Shown here piece by piece: positions 6,975-14,245 of a DNA stretch of 64,000 bases (positions are counted from its first letter, which is position 1; each line of letters begins with the position of its first letter). The stretch is from positions 353 through 64,352 of the forward strand of contig DEKX01000030.1 of the NCBI GenBank assembly GCA_002354095.1. Direction: 5' to 3'. The translations under genes and the position numbers were made by a program. The stretch is from Prevotella sp. UBA2711 (GTDB lineage Bacteria > Bacteroidota > Bacteroidia > Bacteroidales > Bacteroidaceae). The notes beneath the pieces were generated by a model, which saw only the letters and a list, made by a program, of their open reading frames with translations, ran no database searches and had not been told where the DNA came from.

Positions 6975-7025
6975 CAAATATACACAATTATTTCGAATTA
7001 CACAAAATGTGTTACACAAAATGTG
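6975..7025 (-). promoter_or_regulatory. Promoter with tandem palindromic operator
   Basis: Read leftward, a TTTG -33 (7003-7006) and TATATTTG -7 (6975-6982) are 20 bp apart. TTACACAAAATGTG is tandemly repeated at 6998-7011 and 7012-7025. Each copy contains the palindrome ACACAAAATGTGT and overlaps the -33. This is a likely repressor site for the ATPase gene, now a fragment. Confidence 0.6.
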
Positions 7026-7051
7026 TAATCGCAAAAAAATATTGGAAAACA

Positions 7052-7083
7052 TTTGGTGGAATAGAAATAATCTTGTAATTTTG
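7052..7083 (+). promoter_or_regulatory. Promoter TTTG-N20-TAATTTTG before the AAA+ gene leader
   Basis: TTTG 7052-7055 and TAATTTTG 7076-7083 are 20 bp apart. The next intact gene starts at 7400, giving an unusually long leader of about 310 nt that contains an orphan reading frame and small hairpins such as GAGACTTCGTCTC. Confidence 0.6.
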
Positions 7084-7164
7084 CAGCCGATAATCATTAC
7101 TCTATCACAAATCAAACAAAAATTGTAGCAAGAAAAATGAACGAAATGACGAAGAAATCAATCG

Positions 7165-7323
7165 GATGTCGAGCGGTTCTATGACTTAGCTGATGCTGTG
7201 TCCTTGAATCGACGGGAAGATTGTATCTTGGCGTTCATTGAGACTTCGTCTCGAAAAACGACGGCGCCTCAGCAAAGTCTGGAAGCAAGCTTCCACTTTG
7301 CATTCGGCTTGAGCGTTCTTTGA
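7165..7323 (+). other. Orphan open frame in the AAA+ leader
   Basis: 53 codons without a start, ending TGA 7321-7323: DVERFYDLADAVSLNRRED, CILAFIETSSRKTTAPQQ, SLEASFHFAFGLSVL. The region also holds the hairpins GAGACTTCGTCTC and GGAAGCAAGCTTCC. I do not recognise a domain. It may be a conserved intergenic repeat of Prevotella that reads open by chance, or a decayed small gene. Treated as unassigned. Confidence 0.3.
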
Positions 7324-7399
7324 CTTATTGCTACATATTCTCTTGTGTGCCTCTATATCAGGGGCATTGATACCTTTATTTTTTATTTAATGTGATAAA

Positions 7400-8491
7400 A
7401 TGATAATGATTATGGAAAATACAAATAATTGGTTTAATGATGAAGATGAATTTGAGAAGTTGCTTAACAAGTATATTAATGATATGGATGATGACTCAGA
7501 CGACGATGATGATAATGATGAAATAGACGAAGAAGATAAAACGGAGGAGGAGGATACCTCTTTCGCGGATGATGAGGATTTCCCAAGTGGGGAGATTGAG
7601 CAGAACCAGGGCATCAGCGTCAAAGTTGAAATCTTGCGCCCTATCCCCCATCCAAGGGAGGAACTGGATAAGTTGGTAGGATGTTCGGACATCAAACGGC
7701 GCATGGACGAACTGGTGGCTTTGACCAACTACAACAAGTTGATGCGTGAACAGTTTCCGAACAGCAAACAGCATGAAGTTTCTTTGCACAGCGTGTTTCT
7801 CGGTCGCCCTGGAACGGGCAAGACAACGGTCTGCAAGATATTCGGTTCACTGCTCCGTCAGGCTGGAGCGCTATCCAAAGGGCATGTGGTAGTCTGCGAC
7901 CGCGGCACCTTCATCGGCACCCTGTGGGGCGACGAGGAAAGGTCGGTGAAGCAGGTATTGGAAATGGCAAAGGGCGGTGTACTGATGATTGACGAAGCAT
8001 ACCTCATGAACGGTAAGAACGACAACGACCCCGGGAAAATAGTGATTCAACTGCTGATGAACATCCTGGCAGATGAGAAACAGCGCGATATTGCCGTTGT
8101 GCTGTGTGGTTACAAGGAGCCGATGATGAAGTTGCTGGAAAGCAATCCGGGGCTGTACTCCCGCTTCCCCAACAAGTTTGAGTTTACAGACTTTACCGTC
8201 GATGAACTGTTGGAAATCACCCTCCAAAGAGTGAAAGAATACGGTTACAAATTCACTGCCAAGGCATGGGGGAAATACTGCACCATATTGGCTCAGGCTT
8301 ATAAGATGCGCGACGCGGAAACATGGGGCAATGCCCGCTTCGTTGCCAACCAACTGGAGTGTATTTATATTCAGCATGCCACCCGCTGTATCAAGCAACG
8401 GCCTAAGCGCAAGCAGGATTTACTGTTGCTGACTCCTGAAGACATCTTACCCATTGACGTTCCCCGTCAGAAAACGAAAATAGGTTTTTAG
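7400..8491 (+). CDS. CbxX/CfxQ-type AAA+ ATPase with acidic N-terminus
   Basis: 363 residues from ATG 7400; an in-frame ATG at 7412 is an equally plausible start. Residues 16-65 are extremely acidic (runs of Asp/Glu). A single AAA+ domain follows: Walker A GRPGTGKTT at 135-143, Walker B VLMIDEAY near 192, an arginine-finger region SRFPNKFEF, and the family hallmark GNARFVANQLE. CfxQ-like ATPases act as remodelling hexamers (rubisco activase CbbX, SpoVK); no rubisco or sporulation genes occur here, so the client is unknown. It stands alone with a long leader, flanked by gene remnants. Confidence 0.82.
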   Translation: MIMIMENTNNWFNDEDEFEKLLNKYINDMDDDSDDDDDNDEIDEEDKTEEEDTSFADDEDFPSGEIEQNQGISVKVEILRPIPHPREELDKLVGCSDIKRRMDELVALTNYNKLMREQFPNSKQHEVSLHSVFLGRPGTGKTTVCKIFGSLLRQAGALSKGHVVVCDRGTFIGTLWGDEERSVKQVLEMAKGGVLMIDEAYLMNGKNDNDPGKIVIQLLMNILADEKQRDIAVVLCGYKEPMMKLLESNPGLYSRFPNKFEFTDFTVDELLEITLQRVKEYGYKFTAKAWGKYCTILAQAYKMRDAETWGNARFVANQLECIYIQHATRCIKQRPKRKQDLLLLTPEDILPIDVPRQKTKIGF

Positions 8492-8534
8492 TAACTGCGC
8501 CGAAAGTACTCACGTTCGGAAAAACTCAAATAAA

Positions 8535-8566
8535 TTTGGTTTTCCCCTCACTTAATCGTACCTTTG
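8535..8566 (+). promoter_or_regulatory. Promoter TTTG-N20-TACCTTTG
   Basis: TTTG 8535-8538 and TACCTTTG 8559-8566 have 20-bp spacing. It drives the truncated NimA-like frame and, through it, gtrA. Confidence 0.72.
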
Positions 8567-8599
8567 CACCAAAGAAGAACAAAAATGAGTTTTTAGAGT

Positions 8600-8767
8600 A
8601 TGGAATTCAGAGAGATGAGACGTAAGTGCCAGCAGCTTTCAGACGAAGAGAGCATTGGCATCTTGGAGAAAGCTACTTCCGGCACATTGGCTTTGCTGGG
8701 TGATGGAGGCTATCCGTATGCTGTACCCATCAGTTATGTCTATGATAACGGGTATGAAAAGTATTAA
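8600..8767 (+). pseudogene. NimA-like pyridoxamine-phosphate-oxidase-fold protein, N-terminal fragment
   Basis: ATG 8600 begins MEFREMRRKCQQLSDEESIG, followed by ILEKATSGTLALLGDGGYPY and AVPISYVYDNG. This is the conserved start of the 5-nitroimidazole-resistance/NimA-like flavin-reductase-fold family (about 155-180 residues). Similarity stops at about residue 51 and the frame ends at TAA 8767. The GtrA gene begins inside it at 8754 in another frame. The promoter and start are intact but three quarters of the gene has been replaced. Confidence 0.75.
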
Positions 8768-9161
8768 TCAGTTAAAGGAAAAAGAGAGCGCACAGCAGTT
8801 CATGCGCTTCGTGGTGAACGGTATTATTTCAGCCAGTATTCACTACGGCATCTATTTCCTTCTGCAACTATGGATTGACGTGAATATAGCCTACACGGCA
8901 GGCTATCTGATCAGTTTTGTCTATAATTTCATAGCCACCAACTATTACACGTTCCACACGTCGCCTACGTGGAAGAACTTCATCGGTTTTGCAGGCAGTC
9001 ATGGTGTCAATTACTTCCTGCATATTGTACTTTTCAACCTGTTCCTCTACTTAGGCGTTCACCGGCTGATAGCTCCGCCTTTGGTCATGCTGGTTGCCAT
9101 GCTGGTGCAATTCACCATCCTCCGCCAAGTCTTCTCGCGGTGGGGGAAGAAAAAAGAGTGA
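8754..9161 (+). CDS. GtrA-family membrane protein
   Basis: 135 residues from ATG 8754; the longer open frame to 8655 reads the NimA remnant out of frame. The GtrA domain is complete, with four hydrophobic segments: FMRFVVNGIISASIHYGIYF, AYTAGYLISFVYNFIATNYY, WKNFIGFAGSHGVNYFLHIV and LVMLVAMLVQFTILRQVF. GtrA proteins are thought to flip lipid-linked sugars for surface polysaccharide modification. The start codon lies within the truncated NimA gene, so translation is probably coupled to that remnant. A hairpin terminator follows at 9175. Confidence 0.83.
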   Translation: MKSINQLKEKESAQQFMRFVVNGIISASIHYGIYFLLQLWIDVNIAYTAGYLISFVYNFIATNYYTFHTSPTWKNFIGFAGSHGVNYFLHIVLFNLFLYLGVHRLIAPPLVMLVAMLVQFTILRQVFSRWGKKKE

Positions 9162-9174
9162 TAATATTATTAAG

Positions 9175-9205
9175 AGCCCTGCCAAGCATTGTACTTAGCA
9201 GGGCT
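9175..9205 (+). terminator. Hairpin terminator after gtrA-like gene
   Basis: AGCCCTGC (9175-9182) pairs with GCAGGGCT (9198-9205) and is followed by TCTTTCT. It separates the decayed region from the glycan block. Confidence 0.75.
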
Positions 9206-9373
9206 TCTTTCTATGACAAATCGAGTTAACTCAATCAATTTTATACGTTAATTCGCAGAGAGATACGTGTCAAAAAACTTTTGCACAACATTTATTATAA
9301 TATTAGAAAAAGGGCAGAATTTATCCTTTGAGGGTACAAATCGGATTAAAGATGCACATTTTCATTATCATAT
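9206..9373. other. AT-rich intergenic stretch
   Basis: About 170 bp with no frame or repeat I can support. It contains a short palindrome, GAGTTAACTC, near 9223. It leads into the promoter of the polysaccharide operon. Confidence 0.4.
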
Positions 9374-9404
9374 TTTGTGTAATCAAATATATTTTGTACT
9401 TTTG
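9374..9404 (+). promoter_or_regulatory. Promoter TTTG-N19-TACTTTTG of the polysaccharide operon
   Basis: TTTG 9374-9377 and TACTTTTG 9397-9404 have exactly 19-bp spacing. The first gene starts 30 bp downstream. Confidence 0.75.
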
Positions 9405-9434
9405 CAAAAAGAATAGTAAACAATATGTTATTGT

Positions 9435-10649
9435 ATGAAGATTCCCTTTTCGCCACCTTATATTGATGACAGCGTCATAGCTGAAGTAACTGACTCTTTG
9501 CGTTCTGGATGGATTACCACAGGACCCAAAGTGAAACAATTGGAAGAAGAAATCGTTAAGCTAACTGGTTCTCAGCAGGTGCTCTGTGTCAATTCCTGGA
9601 CAACGGGTGCTATCATGATGCTGCGCTGGTTGGGAGTAAAGCCTGGCGATGAAGTAATAGTTCCTGCTTATACCTATTGTGCAACAGCTTTAGCGGTGTT
9701 ATGGGCTGGAGCAAAACCTGTGATGGTAGATTCTGGTGATGACTTCAATATGTCTGTTGAGGCTGTTCGGAAGGCTATAACGCCACGAACGAAGGCTATT
9801 ATTCCCGTAGACATAGCAGGATGGCCTTGCGACTATGCACGTATTATGGATCTTGTTAATGACCCATCAATAAAAGCGATGTTCCGTCCCACTTCACCTG
9901 TTATGGAGAAATTGCAACGCATCATCGTTATTAACGATTCTGCTCATTCAATAGGTTCCCACTATGCAGGTAAGATATCAGGTCCTCAGACCGATATTAG
10001 CATTTTCTCGTTACATGCAGTAAAAAACATCACGACCGCAGAAGGTGGAGCAATATGCCTTAATATGCCAGCTCCCTTTGACAATGCTGCTCTATATGCC
10101 GAGTTAAGAATGAAGGCTCTAAACTGTCAGACGAAAGATGCTTTCACTAAGAGTAAGGCTGGTGGTTGGCGCTATGATATTGTAGGAATGGGTATGAAAG
10201 CAAATATGGCTGATGTCAATGCTGCTATTGGATTGGCTCAGATTCGTCAGTATTCTAAACTTTTAGAAGAGCGCAAACGAGTTTTTAGAAACTATTCAGA
10301 GGCATTTTCTAAATGTTCATGGGCTATCACTCCACCCACTATAATGGAGGGACGTGAAAGTTCGTACCATGTATATGCTTTACGTATCAAAGATATCACA
10401 GAGGAACAGCGTGATGAGATAATTGCAGAGATTACTAAAAGCAAGGTGGCTGTTAACGTACACTTTATTCCTCTTCCCATGCTAACGTTTTTCCATGAAA
10501 TGGGCTACGACATCAAAGATTATCCTCAAGCATATCTTAATTATTCTCATGAGATTTCCCTACCCTGTTATCCTCAACTGACAGATGAGATGATTCATTT
10601 CATTACAAATACGCTCATTGCTGCTTATAAAAAAGTGGTAAGTAAATAA
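9435..10649 (+). CDS. DegT/DnrJ/EryC1/StrS sugar aminotransferase
   Basis: 404 residues, typical for the family. It begins MKIPFSPPYIDDSVIAEVTD, then SGWITTGPKVKQLEEE. The PLP-binding segment is NDSAHSIGSHYAGK and the Schiff-base lysine sits in SLHAVKNITTAEGG (about residue 197). These enzymes put an amino group on a 3- or 4-keto nucleotide sugar. The gene 10 bp downstream is a UDP-sugar 4,6-dehydratase of the WbpM/PglF class, which makes the 4-keto substrate, so the two probably make a UDP-4-amino-dideoxyhexose for a surface glycan. First gene of an operon with its own promoter. Confidence 0.9.
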   Translation: MKIPFSPPYIDDSVIAEVTDSLRSGWITTGPKVKQLEEEIVKLTGSQQVLCVNSWTTGAIMMLRWLGVKPGDEVIVPAYTYCATALAVLWAGAKPVMVDSGDDFNMSVEAVRKAITPRTKAIIPVDIAGWPCDYARIMDLVNDPSIKAMFRPTSPVMEKLQRIIVINDSAHSIGSHYAGKISGPQTDISIFSLHAVKNITTAEGGAICLNMPAPFDNAALYAELRMKALNCQTKDAFTKSKAGGWRYDIVGMGMKANMADVNAAIGLAQIRQYSKLLEERKRVFRNYSEAFSKCSWAITPPTIMEGRESSYHVYALRIKDITEEQRDEIIAEITKSKVAVNVHFIPLPMLTFFHEMGYDIKDYPQAYLNYSHEISLPCYPQLTDEMIHFITNTLIAAYKKVVSK

Positions 10650-10658
10650 AAGAACACT

Positions 10659-12545
10659 ATGAAGCAACAGGCAAAAAGATTAGTAAACTGGTATTTTAAA
10701 AAGAATCCCCTTCCTGGATGGGGGGTGCTTCTGATTGATACTACATTTATCTTCTTTTCATATCTATTTGTTTCTTTTATTTCCGGAGAGACCATTCATT
10801 TTGTTTCGCTGCTGCTTAAAATTCTGATATTGGCTGTTATTTACGTGGCATGTTTCTGCATGTTCCATACCTATTTGGGAATATTTCGTTACTCATCTTT
10901 CGTTGATCTACTACGAATTGGTTATTCCATGCTAGTGGGAACTCTAGTAGCCTTACTGACTTTCCTATTGTTCCAAAACTCGTCTTTAGATATCAACATA
11001 TCACCAATTGAACTATTGTCGGCATCAGCAATAGCAACCATCTGTATGTGGACAATTCGAATAATAGTAAAAAGTTTGCATGACGCTTCTTTTGCATCTT
11101 CCAATGCAATAAATACTTTCGTATATGGCGTGAAGAGTGGGGGTATTAGTATCGCTAAGCATATTAGGAGTGAAAAACCCATGCGCTTCCAACTGAAGGG
11201 GTTCATCTCTGATGACAGGCAGACAGAGAAGCATACGCTGATGGGGGTGAAAGTTCATTTCCTAGATAATCACATCGTCGAATTCATGAAGGAGAGTGGC
11301 ATTGAGGCTTTAATAATATCTCCCTTCCGTTTAGTGGCCTTTCGACACAATACGAAATTTCAAGATCAACTTATCAAAGCTGGCATACACATCTATATGA
11401 CCCAAGAAGAAAAAGAATGGGGCAACGACGATGATGAATCTTCACATCCACAATTGAAAGAAATCAGTATAGAAGATTTACTTCCACGCGAAGAAATTCA
11501 GGTAGATATGAAGGTTGTAGCAGAACAATTAGCCAACAAATGTATTATGGTGACAGGTTCTGCAGGATCTATCGGCAGCGAGATGGTGCGTCAGATAGCA
11601 GCCTATCACCCTTCAGAGCTGGTGCTGATTGACCAAGCGGAGACACCTCAGCATGACATTCGACTGATGATGCAGAAAGAGTGGCCCGACATCAAGGCTC
11701 ATATCATTGTAGCCAGCATCTGCGAACCTGAATATATGGAAACGATTTTCTCTCGTTTCAAGCCCTACTATGTATTTCACGCAGCAGCATATAAACATGT
11801 GCCTATGATGGAGGACAACCCAGGCGAAAGTGTCCATAATAATATATATGGTACTAAGGTGGTAGCAGATTTGGCTGTAAAATATGGGGTTAAAAAATTT
11901 GTTATGATTTCAACTGACAAAGCAGTTAACCCGACTAACGTGATGGGGTGTTCAAAACGTATTTGTGAAATTTACGTCCAATCGTTGAACAAACAGCAAG
12001 CTATTACCCAATTTGTAACAACAAGATTTGGAAATGTATTAGGCTCAAGTGGTTCGGTGATTCCCCTTTTCAAAGAGCAAATCAGCAAGGGCGGTCCTAT
12101 TACCGTAACGCATCCTGACATCATTAGGTATTTTATGTTAATACCTGAGGCATGTAAACTCGTTTTGGAAGCTGGTACCAAAGGGCAAGGAGGAGAGATT
12201 TTTGCTTTCGACATGGGTCAGCCTGTCAAGATAGCAGATCTGGCTAAGCGCATGATTCTCCTGAGCGAAGCCAAGAATGTTGAAATCAAATACACCGGTT
12301 TACGACCAGGCGAGAAACTTTATGAAGAAGTATTAGCCGAACAAGAGCATACTAAGCCTTCGTTTCATCAAAAGATTCGTATCGCCCAAGTACGTGAATA
12401 TGACTATGATGATATCAACAGCCAGATAGAACAGTTGATAACCGTCAGTAAGAAATTCGATGATATGGAAACGGTACGTATGATGAAGCAGATTGTGCCA
12501 GAATACAAGTCAAACAACTCTATTTATAGCAAACTCGATACATAA
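10659..12545 (+). CDS. Membrane UDP-sugar 4,6-dehydratase, CapD/WbpM/PglF type
   Basis: 628 residues. Four transmembrane segments lie in the first 135 residues, then a CoA-binding-like region, then an extended SDR domain. The Rossmann motif is GSAGSIGSEMVRQI (about residue 297) and the catalytic segment STDKAVNPTNVMGCSKR has Met where classical SDRs have Tyr. That Ser-Met-Lys arrangement is characteristic of WbpM/FlaA1-like dehydratases. It converts UDP-GlcNAc (or a relative) to the 4-keto-6-deoxy sugar at the inner membrane. It lies between the aminotransferase (10-bp gap) and a glycosyltransferase (5-bp gap), clearly one operon. Confidence 0.9.
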   Translation: MKQQAKRLVNWYFKKNPLPGWGVLLIDTTFIFFSYLFVSFISGETIHFVSLLLKILILAVIYVACFCMFHTYLGIFRYSSFVDLLRIGYSMLVGTLVALLTFLLFQNSSLDINISPIELLSASAIATICMWTIRIIVKSLHDASFASSNAINTFVYGVKSGGISIAKHIRSEKPMRFQLKGFISDDRQTEKHTLMGVKVHFLDNHIVEFMKESGIEALIISPFRLVAFRHNTKFQDQLIKAGIHIYMTQEEKEWGNDDDESSHPQLKEISIEDLLPREEIQVDMKVVAEQLANKCIMVTGSAGSIGSEMVRQIAAYHPSELVLIDQAETPQHDIRLMMQKEWPDIKAHIIVASICEPEYMETIFSRFKPYYVFHAAAYKHVPMMEDNPGESVHNNIYGTKVVADLAVKYGVKKFVMISTDKAVNPTNVMGCSKRICEIYVQSLNKQQAITQFVTTRFGNVLGSSGSVIPLFKEQISKGGPITVTHPDIIRYFMLIPEACKLVLEAGTKGQGGEIFAFDMGQPVKIADLAKRMILLSEAKNVEIKYTGLRPGEKLYEEVLAEQEHTKPSFHQKIRIAQVREYDYDDINSQIEQLITVSKKFDDMETVRMMKQIVPEYKSNNSIYSKLDT

Positions 12546-12550
12546 TCACC

Positions 12551-13315
12551 ATGGACAAAGACGAGAAGATTTCAGTTGTCATCAACACCTATAATGCCGA
12601 ACTTCACTTGCGCCGTGTATTGGAATCGGTGAAAGACTTCGACGAGATTGTAGTGTGTGATATGGAAAGTACTGACCATACCATCGAGATTGCCAAAGAG
12701 TATGGCTGTAAAATAGTGACATTTCCTAAAAAGCAGTATAACATTGTTGAGCCTGCTCGAAATTTTGCTATTCAGAGTGCTTCTTTGAATTGGATATTAG
12801 TAGTAGATGCTGACGAGCTTATCACACCAGAACTTCACGATACGCTCTATGCAGAAATTGCAAAGCCAGATTGCCCTAAAGGATTCTTTATTCCACGGAA
12901 AAATCTGTTTATGGGTATGTTCATCCGTGACTTCCATCCTGAATACATCTTACGGTTCTTTATCCAGGAGGGTACTGAATGGCCGCCATATATCCATTCT
13001 TTACCCAACATTCAGGGGCGCATCGAAAAGCTAAAGGCGGGCAAAGAGGCCTGTATGCTTCACTTGATGGACGAGACGATGCATGAGTATATGGAGAAGA
13101 TGAACCTATATACCGATAACGAGGTAGAAAAGAAGCGCGACCGCGGTTATGGTTTGGGAGCCCTTCTATGGCGACCTCTCTGGCGTTTCTTTAAGAAATA
13201 TTTCATGGACGGCAGTTATCGTATGGGCACCCGCGGACTCATCAGAGCTGGTATGGCTGCTGTTTACCAATTTATCTTGGTATCAAAAATTATTGAGAAG
13301 CGTTATCGTGATTAA
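12551..13315 (+). CDS. Glycosyltransferase family 2, WaaE/KdtX-like
   Basis: 254 residues. It begins ISVVINTYNAELHLRRVLES; the metal and nucleotide-binding motif is ILVVDADELI near residue 80. The mid-region (FFIPRKNLFMGMFIRDFHP, then LRFFIQEG) and the basic C-terminal segment ALLWRPLWRFFKKYFMDG with YRMGTRGLI match WaaE-type glycosyltransferases that add glucose to lipopolysaccharide core. It is last in the operon with the aminotransferase and dehydratase. Its 3' end overlaps the convergent licD gene by 26 bp. Confidence 0.85.
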   Translation: MDKDEKISVVINTYNAELHLRRVLESVKDFDEIVVCDMESTDHTIEIAKEYGCKIVTFPKKQYNIVEPARNFAIQSASLNWILVVDADELITPELHDTLYAEIAKPDCPKGFFIPRKNLFMGMFIRDFHPEYILRFFIQEGTEWPPYIHSLPNIQGRIEKLKAGKEACMLHLMDETMHEYMEKMNLYTDNEVEKKRDRGYGLGALLWRPLWRFFKKYFMDGSYRMGTRGLIRAGMAAVYQFILVSKIIEKRYRD

Positions 13316-14138
13316 CAAATGTGCGCTTGTCCTGATACTCACGATAAGGAAGATTATAATCTAGATAGAAGAAGTTGTGTTGCCGCTGATGGTCATGAGG
13401 CGGTACTACCATGTAGTCGCCATATTTTTGGCGAAGATAGTCATCATAATGTTCTACGCCCATCACTTGATGTCCCTCAAATTCGATGGGCTGAGGCGTA
13501 CCTAACACCTCTTTTTTCATGATACCTTTCACACCATCATCATAGTCGAGTACATACTGTGACTGATCAAAATCGTATGCCAAATAAGCAGCTCGCAATT
13601 GCCGACGTGCCCATTCATGGGTAAAGAGTCGCTGAATAAGAAGTATAGGCCAAGAACTGGGACCATGCCCATGTTTAAATGGGTCACGATGCAAAAAGTA
13701 AAGCAATTTGTCCAATGCTTTATAACGGGCCACAGCTATTCGACTCATCATTGGATTAGCTGTTATGCCATCAATGGGAAATACATCAATATAAATGCCA
13801 GCCACATAGTCACTATGACCACGTTCTATCAACGTAGTACTACTATCTACTACTTTGCCAAAACCGCCAGGAAATGTAGCACTGGTCTCAATTGACAATG
13901 CTTCAAGAGGCTCAGGAAGCCATTCGTGAGCATGATACATAAAACGATCATAATCGGGGCGCGGCATACAAATATCCATGTCATCATCCCAAGGTATAAA
14001 CCCCTTGTGACGTACAGCGCCGAGCATCGTGCCTGCCCAGCAATAGTATTTCAAGTCGTGTTCACGGCAGACACGGTCTATAGTCAACAGTATCTGCAGA
14101 ATATGTTCGTGCAATTTTTGTATATCGTATGAAGCCAT
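13290..14138 (-). CDS. LicD-family phosphotransferase
   Basis: 282 residues. The LicD domain is clear: YCWAGTMLGAVRHKGFIPWD followed by DDMDICMPRPDYDRF, the nucleotidyltransferase-fold core with its DDD-type metal site, and GIYIDVFPIDGI. LicD proteins transfer phosphocholine (or related phospho-groups) from CDP derivatives onto surface glycans. No licABC choline-uptake genes are visible here, so the donor is uncertain. It is transcribed against the surrounding genes from its own promoter at 14163-14193. Confidence 0.87.
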   Translation of the reverse strand: MASYDIQKLHEHILQILLTIDRVCREHDLKYYCWAGTMLGAVRHKGFIPWDDDMDICMPRPDYDRFMYHAHEWLPEPLEALSIETSATFPGGFGKVVDSSTTLIERGHSDYVAGIYIDVFPIDGITANPMMSRIAVARYKALDKLLYFLHRDPFKHGHGPSSWPILLIQRLFTHEWARRQLRAAYLAYDFDQSQYVLDYDDGVKGIMKKEVLGTPQPIEFEGHQVMGVEHYDDYLRQKYGDYMVVPPHDHQRQHNFFYLDYNLPYREYQDKRTFVNHDNASQ

Positions 14139-14162
14139 ATTATTTACATATCAATCAGGCTT

Positions 14163-14193
14163 CAAAGGTAGTACATAAATATGAAACCGCAAA
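14163..14193 (-). promoter_or_regulatory. licD promoter, TTTG-N19-TACCTTTG
   Basis: Read leftward, TTTG (14190-14193) and TACCTTTG (14163-14170) are 19 bp apart. The start codon at 14138 is 25 bp further on. Confidence 0.75.
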
Positions 14194-14209
14194 ATATATT
14201 GCAAATAAA

Positions 14210-14240
14210 TTGGCTTTTTGCTCACTTATTCGTATCTTTG
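14210..14240 (+). promoter_or_regulatory. Promoter of the GT4-acyltransferase unit
   Basis: TTG 14210-14212 and TATCTTTG 14233-14240 have 20-bp spacing. The -7 box ends only 5 bp before ATG 14246, so the transcript should be leaderless or nearly so. Confidence 0.65.
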
Positions 14241-14245
14241 CAGCC

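Noticed and set aside
7400..8491. Type VI or phage-defence AAA+ ATPase
   Set aside because: Sequence is of the CfxQ/SpoVK group and no defence partner genes are adjacent.
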